64,000 bases of DNA from Lachnospiraceae bacterium M18-1 (lineage in GTDB: Bacteria > Bacillota > Clostridia > Lachnospirales > Lachnospiraceae), in the NCBI GenBank assembly GCA_000403295.2, contig KE159610.1:477387-541386 (forward strand), given 5' to 3'. The position numbers and the translations under genes are program-made. This document shows, piece after piece, positions 58,536-64,000 of the stretch. How positions within the stretch are numbered: position 1 is the stretch's first letter; every line of letters starts with the position of its first letter. The notes beneath the pieces were generated by a model that had not been told where the DNA came from, made no database searches, and was given only the letters and a program-made list of their open reading frames with translations.

Positions 58536-59897
58536 TCACTTTTTTCCCAGGTTAAATGGAATCCGGCCGCAAAGATAGAGAGGAACAGAATACCTTCTAT
58601 CCGCAATTCCGCCGTAGGTATTTTTCAGCTGATAAACAAAATCCAATTTTCCTCTTTCCAGCAGGGCATTTGCTGTGTTTGCCCTGTTTTTCCCTCTTTT
58701 TACTTCCAGGCCGTAATCCATATTGTCAATTCGGCTTCTGACATAAAAATCCAATTCACCGCTTGTTTTTTTATCTATGGCAAACCATGGCACCTGGCCG
58801 GCTATTTCCTGTTTCCGAATCCGTCTGACAAGCTCAAGGTAGACAAAATTCTCACACAGAACCCCTTCAATGATACTCAATGGTTCTCCTGTCAGTTTCA
58901 GAAAATAGCCTGCTACACCCAAATCATTAAAGTAATAACGGCAATTATCTACAATATCCAGATTACTGCAATCCACACTCATACTGCAGTAGCCAATCTG
59001 GTGTGATAAAAACAACCAACTAACAGCATAGTTCGTCATTTTTTTTGTGATTCTCCCGCTTTCCTCCTTAAAAATGATCTTCGTAAGATCCGTTGTAAGA
59101 TCCGGCGTTCCCTTTTTTTCTTTCAAAAGAGTCGCTGCAATCGAAGAAAAAATCTTTTCGAACATTTCCAATTCTAAAGGACTGTCAAAATATCTTGAAG
59201 ATTCTTTGACAAATATCTGAATCAGATTGCTTATCATTGCTTCACAATCTGGAATACTCCTGCTTTCTAAATATGTGGTTACAACTTCCGGATATCCGCC
59301 TATTTGCAGGTAAATATGAAAATAGGACTTTAATTCCTCATATCCGGCGTGATCCGATCCCCCATATAAATCGATTGCTTCGTATAATCCGCGCTTATGG
59401 AAAGCATCCAGAAATTCTGGAAATGTAAGCGTGGTCATAGTAAGCACCTCTGTGTCACCGGCTGAAAGAAAATACTCTTTTTCCCGTGTTTTTCCAAGAT
59501 AAGACCCTGTTACAATAAAATGTGCCTTAAAATCTCTGGCAAATTCCCTTATCTTACTATATACAGCGGATGATTCCTGGATTTCGTCGATCACGATCAC
59601 CAGATCTTCACAATCCGAAAAATCAGGGTCGTATAACTGGAACGCTCTATAAACCGGATTTTTTTCCCGCTTCTTCCCCGGCTCCCAGCTTGCAGCCGTT
59701 TCGAGACATTGCAGAAAATCTTTGCCCGAAGATCCAATCATATTAATATAGAGATGACTCTTATACTCTTTTTTTGCAAACTTATCCAGAATATATGTTT
59801 TTCCGACCTGACGTGCTCCCTCAAGTTCCAAAACCTTATGATTGCTTTTACTTTTCCACGCAAGTAATTTCCTGTAAATGTCACGTTTTAGTTCCAT
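58536..59897 (-). CDS. AAA-family ATPase with DUF4143 domain
   Basis: 453 residues. Walker A (EGARQVGKTYILDKF, near 30), Walker B (LVIVIDEIQES), sensor region VTGSYLGKTRE, and a C-terminal DUF4143 region ending in a nuclease-like fold (GELDFYVRS, LEVKRGKN). GAAGGAGGGGGAGT precedes the start. It is similar in architecture to, but quite different in sequence from, the protein at 31596. Function unsettled; possible roles include DNA handling or defence. Confidence 0.9.
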   Translation of the reverse strand: MELKRDIYRKLLAWKSKSNHKVLELEGARQVGKTYILDKFAKKEYKSHLYINMIGSSGKDFLQCLETAASWEPGKKREKNPVYRAFQLYDPDFSDCEDLVIVIDEIQESSAVYSKIREFARDFKAHFIVTGSYLGKTREKEYFLSAGDTEVLTMTTLTFPEFLDAFHKRGLYEAIDLYGGSDHAGYEELKSYFHIYLQIGGYPEVVTTYLESRSIPDCEAMISNLIQIFVKESSRYFDSPLELEMFEKIFSSIAATLLKEKKGTPDLTTDLTKIIFKEESGRITKKMTNYAVSWLFLSHQIGYCSMSVDCSNLDIVDNCRYYFNDLGVAGYFLKLTGEPLSIIEGVLCENFVYLELVRRIRKQEIAGQVPWFAIDKKTSGELDFYVRSRIDNMDYGLEVKRGKNRANTANALLERGKLDFVYQLKNTYGGIADRRYSVPLYLCGRIPFNLGKK

Positions 59898-60041
59898 ACT
59901 CCCCCTCCTTCTTTGTTGACCGTTCTAAACAATGGATTTCCTACATAAAAGAATAGCACAAATCCGTAATGTTTACCACTTCAAAAATTTTTCAGCTGTA
60001 CGGTTGCAATCCGAAGGTTACTGTTCACACCCTTTTGGCGC

Positions 60042-62546
60042 TCACTCCACTCCCCGCAGCCTCTCTACCACCGTCCCTTTTTTCTCCATACTCCGGTAAG
60101 CCATCAGCGGCACCGCCGCGCATACCGCCAGTACAAGGGCCGAAGCCGCCGCCATAGGCGCAGCCGGCACCGCAAAGGGCACCTTCCGGTAATTCATGGA
60201 CTGGTACAACGCATAGGTTGCCGCCAGCCCGGCAGTCCAGGTAACGCACAGGGAGCCTCCTGCGAACAGAAGCCCCTCCATCACCAGCAGCCTCCGGACC
60301 TGCTTTGCACTCATGCCGATACTTTCCATGACCGAGATCTCCATCTCCCGGCTCTGGATATTTCCCACCAGGGTATTCACATAATTCAGGATTCCGATCA
60401 GCGCCAGGATCAAAACGATCCCGAGTCCCACCTCCATCATGTTTCCCTGAGCCTTTTTCACGGTATTCATCTCTTCCAGCTTGGACTCGCAGGAAATGTT
60501 TTTGGAGTACCCGCTGTCTTCTATCATCTGCTGCAGCTCTGCCTCAATCTCTTTATCGTACTCCTGCCGGTAACGGAGGCTGAGCTTAAACACATACGGA
60601 TGATCTGAAAATTCCCGCAGGGTGCGGCTGCTGACGATTACCGTAGGTGCAGAGCTTATCAGATTTCCGGTATAATAATACTCATCTGTCAGGCCTGCGA
60701 TCCGAAAAGTCCGCATATGTTTTGGATCCTCAAATGCTCCGCAGACGACCTCCTTTCCCTGCACATCCGCATCCGTAAGATCCAGGTCGTTCCGGTACAG
60801 GATGCAGGTGTCCCCGCGGAAAAAAGCTTCCTCATCCACAGGATGCTTAAGAGTGCTGTTCAGATAAGAAAACTCCTCATCATCAATTCCCACCAGAAAA
60901 GAGCTGTATTCCTCCGGGTGTTCCTGGTATTTCTTCCGTCCCTCCTCATAGGTCTCATAGGACATCCACATGTCGTAAAACTCTTTCATCCACATTTCTG
61001 AAAAATCCGGTTCCCAGGGAACCAGGATCTCTGCGCACAGCACCTCGTGGACCTCTTCCAGCGCCGCTTTCTCTTTCAGTTCCCTGAGAAACGCCTCGTC
61101 CATCACCTGCCGCCGATCCTCCCGGTCTTCCTTTTTCAGAGTCTTATTCACCAGCACCATGTCCATATCCATGTAATTGGACACGATTGTCCGTGCCGCC
61201 TGGCTGTCCAGCAGGGTGACCAGACACAAAAACAACGACAGTCCGGCGGACAACGACAATATCACCATTCCGGATTTCCTTTTGTCCTTCGTCAGCTGTT
61301 CCTTTGCCAGACGCCACAGGATACCGCCCTTTCCTGTCCTGCGGCTTCGTTTCCCGGACTGCACCGGACGATATCCCAGCGCTTCCACCGGAGACACAGC
61401 TTCCGCGGTCCGGGCCGGTCTGTACCCTGCGGCAAATACTGTCAGCCCGGACAGTACCGCCGCCAGCGCCAGAACCGCCGGATGAAATACCACATGTACA
61501 TTTTCATTTTTTCCCAGATAGACTCCCATGGATCTCACAACCGTGGGAATCACCCAGAAGGAAACAACGGTTCCGGCAAGCAGGCCGCCTGCAGTCCCAG
61601 CCGCTGCCAGGATCGTCAGCTGCCGCCGTACCAGACAGCGGATCTGCTTCCCTGACATCCCAACGGTCTGCAGCAGGCCATAATACCGGATATTTCCGGA
61701 AACGGAAAGGTACATGATATTGTAGATCAGCAGGTACGCGCACAGGCAGGCGACCGCGGCCAGCCCCAGGACGCCCCCAAGGACCTGAACCGAATACTCA
61801 TATTCCGAATGGAAGAACAGGTTCTGCTGTTTTTCCAGGTTCAGGCTCTCGGTAAATGCTTCCTGTTTTGCCCGTGTCATAAACGTTTGCTTAAAATCGA
61901 TCATACACCGTCCGGAACTTACATTGGACAATTCCTCCCCGGTCCGGCTGTAAAAAGCTTCGGACACAAACAGGACATTTTTGGCTCCGTATCCGTCCCA
62001 CATGCCGGAAATTCTGAACTCCTCTGTAAATTCCCCCATAGGCGTACCGTAGGTCATAGTAAAGGTATCTCCTGTTTTCAGCCCTTCCAGGCCGCAGGCT
62101 TTGAGACTGTCCCTTTTGACCAGCACTTCATTGTACTCCCGCGGATAATGTCCCTCCATCCAGGTCCTGCCAGGCTTCCTCATTTCCTCCCAGCAGACTT
62201 CATCGGTCCAGAGCAGCCCGGCGTCCGGTGTATCGTTCTGTTCCGTCTCTACCACGTAGCCGGCCACCGCCTCGATCCCGGCATGCAGGATGTCCGGATG
62301 ATTCCGGCACAGCTTCTCCTGCTCCGGGGTCAGGCCGTACAGGTATGCGTCAAAATCCGCGCCGTGAAGCCGGATATTCTGTGTCTGCTGCATTTCAAAA
62401 AAAGTGATTCCCACCGTAAAAATACTGAACAGCAAAAAGGTGGAGAACAGGACTGCCAGCAGAATGCTGATATTCCGGCGGCGGTTTGTCCGTAAGGAAT
62501 GCTTCGCCATCCTCCGGATGACTGCGGTATTATTATTCCTCAACAT
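60042..62546 (-). CDS. FtsX-domain ABC transporter permease
   Basis: 834 residues from ATG at 62546, which follows AAAGGCGGTG inside the end of the ATPase gene (14-base overlap). It has eight or so membrane helices in two FtsX domains: helix near residue 20-45, FtsX core 1 around 255-400 (ILAAAGTAGGLLAGTVVSFW), a large extracellular domain (about 430-680) and FtsX core 2 at the C-terminus (EISVMESIGMSAKQVRRLLV). This is the layout of MacB/BceB-like permeases. With its ATPase it likely handles peptides, antibiotics or lipoproteins. No kinase/regulator pair adjoins. Confidence 0.92.
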   Translation of the reverse strand: MLRNNNTAVIRRMAKHSLRTNRRRNISILLAVLFSTFLLFSIFTVGITFFEMQQTQNIRLHGADFDAYLYGLTPEQEKLCRNHPDILHAGIEAVAGYVVETEQNDTPDAGLLWTDEVCWEEMRKPGRTWMEGHYPREYNEVLVKRDSLKACGLEGLKTGDTFTMTYGTPMGEFTEEFRISGMWDGYGAKNVLFVSEAFYSRTGEELSNVSSGRCMIDFKQTFMTRAKQEAFTESLNLEKQQNLFFHSEYEYSVQVLGGVLGLAAVACLCAYLLIYNIMYLSVSGNIRYYGLLQTVGMSGKQIRCLVRRQLTILAAAGTAGGLLAGTVVSFWVIPTVVRSMGVYLGKNENVHVVFHPAVLALAAVLSGLTVFAAGYRPARTAEAVSPVEALGYRPVQSGKRSRRTGKGGILWRLAKEQLTKDKRKSGMVILSLSAGLSLFLCLVTLLDSQAARTIVSNYMDMDMVLVNKTLKKEDREDRRQVMDEAFLRELKEKAALEEVHEVLCAEILVPWEPDFSEMWMKEFYDMWMSYETYEEGRKKYQEHPEEYSSFLVGIDDEEFSYLNSTLKHPVDEEAFFRGDTCILYRNDLDLTDADVQGKEVVCGAFEDPKHMRTFRIAGLTDEYYYTGNLISSAPTVIVSSRTLREFSDHPYVFKLSLRYRQEYDKEIEAELQQMIEDSGYSKNISCESKLEEMNTVKKAQGNMMEVGLGIVLILALIGILNYVNTLVGNIQSREMEISVMESIGMSAKQVRRLLVMEGLLFAGGSLCVTWTAGLAATYALYQSMNYRKVPFAVPAAPMAAASALVLAVCAAVPLMAYRSMEKKGTVVERLRGVE

Positions 62547-63288
62547 GGCAGGCACCGCCTTTCTCTTCCGGATTCTCTTCATCCGCCCATCTGTCTTTCT
62601 TCTTCCCTGACCCGCTTCGCTTCACGATCCGTCCGTCTTCAATCCGCACGATCCGGTCCGCCGTCTGTGCAATGTCGCTGTCATGGGTGATCAATACCAC
62701 TGTCTGCTGGAACTGCTTCGCCGCCAGCCTTAATAATCCGATCACGTCATGGCTGGCAGCCGTGTCCAGATTTCCCGTAGGTTCATCTGCAAGCAGGATG
62801 GCAGGCTTGGACACAAGGGCCCGGGCAATGGCGACTCTCTGCTGCTGTCCGCCTGAGAGGACACCCGGCAGCACCTCCTGCTTCCCTTCCAGCTTTAAAA
62901 TCTCCAGGATTTCTTCCGCAAACTTCCTGTCCACGTGCCGCCCGTCCAGTTCCACAGGGAGCACCACATTTTCAAACACATTCAGATCCGGCACGAGATT
63001 GTAATTCTGGAAGACGAACCCCACCTTCCGGCGGCGGAACACTGCAAGCTGCTCCTTGTTCATCTCGTTTAAGTTCCTCCCGTCCACATAGACCTCGCCG
63101 CCGGTGGGTACATCCAGGCCGCCGACCATGTGAAGCAGCGTGGATTTACCTGAGCCTGATGTACCAATGACCGCCACAAATTCCCGCTCCCTGACGAGAA
63201 AATCCATGCCGTCCAATGCCTTTACCGTATGATCCCCAAGCTGATAATATTTTTTCAGATCCTTAGTCCTGATGATCCATGATTCCAT
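62533..63288 (-). CDS. ABC transporter ATP-binding protein (MacB/LolD/BceA type)
   Basis: 251 residues. Walker A (GTSGSGKSTLLH), Q-loop (FVFQNYNLVPDLNV), signature (LSGGQQQRVAIARAL), Walker B (ILLADEPTGNLD) and H-loop (VLITHD). The extra C-terminal stretch (GSGKKKDRWADEENPEEKGG) is absent in many relatives and overlaps the permease start. It is the first gene of a two-gene operon with the FtsX-type permease and powers it. Confidence 0.93.
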   Translation of the reverse strand: MESWIIRTKDLKKYYQLGDHTVKALDGMDFLVREREFVAVIGTSGSGKSTLLHMVGGLDVPTGGEVYVDGRNLNEMNKEQLAVFRRRKVGFVFQNYNLVPDLNVFENVVLPVELDGRHVDRKFAEEILEILKLEGKQEVLPGVLSGGQQQRVAIARALVSKPAILLADEPTGNLDTAASHDVIGLLRLAAKQFQQTVVLITHDSDIAQTADRIVRIEDGRIVKRSGSGKKKDRWADEENPEEKGGACHVEE

Positions 63289-63510
63289 ATGCGTACCTCC
63301 TTATTCTTATTCCTCAGCAGACCGAGTCTGCCCGCCCCGCCCGCAGGGACACGAGTTGTGGAATGTCCCGCCCGGAGCTATAAACAAAGTATATCTCAAA
63401 AGAATCACAAACCATTCTCAATTACGATTATTTTAAAACTGAAGCCTGTCTTTGCCGCACAGAAAGAAATCTTTCTGTTCATTGTAACAGAAATCCCATA
63501 AGAGTTGGAC

Positions 63511-63552
63511 AAAAAAATCCCGGAATTTCTGACGCAATTCCGGAATTTTTTT
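63511..63552. terminator. Bidirectional terminator
   Basis: AAAAAAATCCCGGAATT against AATTCCGGAATTTTTTT with a short loop and one mismatch. It lies between the EcfT gene end (minus) and the ABC operon. Confidence 0.9.
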
Positions 63553-63567
63553 ACTGTGTTTTAAACT

Positions 63568-64000
63568 TCAGAACGGATTCCAATACCGCCCCCCATTGAC
63601 TGCCTGCAGCACAAAGGAAATCCCGATCAGGCCGAATCCCAGGATCATGGTCCCGTAATCCAGCCCGGTAAATTTGCGCTCCCGGTACCAGGTCCGCTTC
63701 GGCTCTTTTCCGAAGCACCGCAGCTCCATGGCATTGGACACCACTTCGATCCGGTCCATGCTGGACAGGATCAGCGGCATCAGGATCGCCGTCGCGCCTT
63801 TCAGCCGCTTGATGATACTCTCCTTCCCGGACAGCTCCACCCCTCTCGCCTGCTGCGCCAGCGAAATGGAATGGAATTCGTCCATCACATCCGGGATATA
63901 CCGGAGCGCCAGCGACACGGAATAGGAAATCCGGTAACTCACCCCCAGCTTGTTCAGCGAAGCCGCAAATTCGCTGGGCTGTGTGGTGGACACAAAGAGG
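63568..64000 (-). CDS. ecfT: Energy-coupling factor transporter membrane subunit EcfT, C-terminal part (5' end outside window)
   Basis: About 144 residues to the stop, open to the window edge. EcfT couples two ATPases to a vitamin- or metal-binding S-component. Recognisable features are ASLNKLGVSYRISYSVSLAL, RYIPDVMDEFHSISLAQQAR, the second coupling-helix region with MELRCFG (the conserved ARG-type motif near GVELSG and RCFG), and a last membrane helix (MILGFGLIGISFVLQAV). The ATPase and S-component genes must lie beyond the window. A strong terminator follows. Confidence 0.85.
   Translation of the reverse strand, partial: LFVSTTQPSEFAASLNKLGVSYRISYSVSLALRYIPDVMDEFHSISLAQQARGVELSGKESIIKRLKGATAILMPLILSSMDRIEVVSNAMELRCFGKEPKRTWYRERKFTGLDYGTMILGFGLIGISFVLQAVNGGRYWNPF

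Noticed and set aside
1..64000. tRNA, rRNA or known riboswitch
   Set aside because: I looked for tRNA-like cloverleaf ends (CCA, GTTCRA), rRNA segments and common riboswitch cores and found none convincing by eye; a covariance search could still find one.

Overview
The window looks like chromosome from a gut-type anaerobic Firmicute, most likely a Lachnospiraceae relative (Blautia, Enterocloster or Hungatella type). This is inferred from medium GC content, many short operons, several glycoside hydrolases with AraC regulators, a Tn916-type excisionase, a holin-like micro-toxin and dispersed palindromic repeats. I saw no rRNA, tRNA or CRISPR array.

Left part (1-16.6 kb): the end of an AraC regulator, then a minus-strand set for plant glycosides (GPH sugar symporter, GH3 beta-glucosidase, GH78 alpha-L-rhamnosidase). 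Next come peptidase T, a two-component system, a coiled-coil protein, a BlaR1-like protease whose BlaI partner is frameshifted, and a chemoreceptor. A decayed YtcJ-like amidohydrolase and a decayed AAA-ATPase fragment follow.

Middle (16.6-33.5 kb): an intact type I restriction system (hsdM-hsdS-hsdR, minus strand), then a graveyard of fragments: a Fic piece without its catalytic histidine, a possible AbiEii tail and other remnants. A heterodimeric ABC exporter with an XRE-TPR regulator is intact. Beyond it lies a mosaic of a transposase fragment, an internally deleted second copy of part of hsdR, a phage-gene tail and a 58-bp copy of a gene from 23.5 kb. An intact DUF4143 ATPase sits inside this mosaic.

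Right of centre (33.5-44 kb): a GtrA-like membrane protein, a GH3 enzyme, and a second GH3 with inverted domain order and membrane anchors at both ends. Then come a small XRE/membrane-protein pair, a PH-like protein, and an AgrC/LytTR-type two-component system preceded by a 172-bp palindrome.

44-53 kb: a redox and regulatory neighbourhood (DUF3737 protein, two paralogous small coiled-coil proteins, two LysR regulators, a lipoprotein flavodoxin, a MATE exporter, an aldo/keto reductase). Embedded in it is a type I toxin-antitoxin-like locus whose leader sequence recurs upstream of an orphan excisionase, together with MITE-like elements and promoter-proximal tandem repeats.

53-64 kb: a second GH78 rhamnosidase with a divergent AraC regulator, an Fe-S aldo/keto reductase, another DUF4143 ATPase, a two-gene FtsX-type ABC system and the end of an EcfT gene.

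Taken together, the enzymes suggest trimming of rhamnose- and glucose-decorated plant compounds: rhamnosidases remove terminal rhamnose, beta-glucosidases remove the exposed glucose, and the GPH symporter brings in sugar. The second theme is mobile-element debris around the restriction locus.
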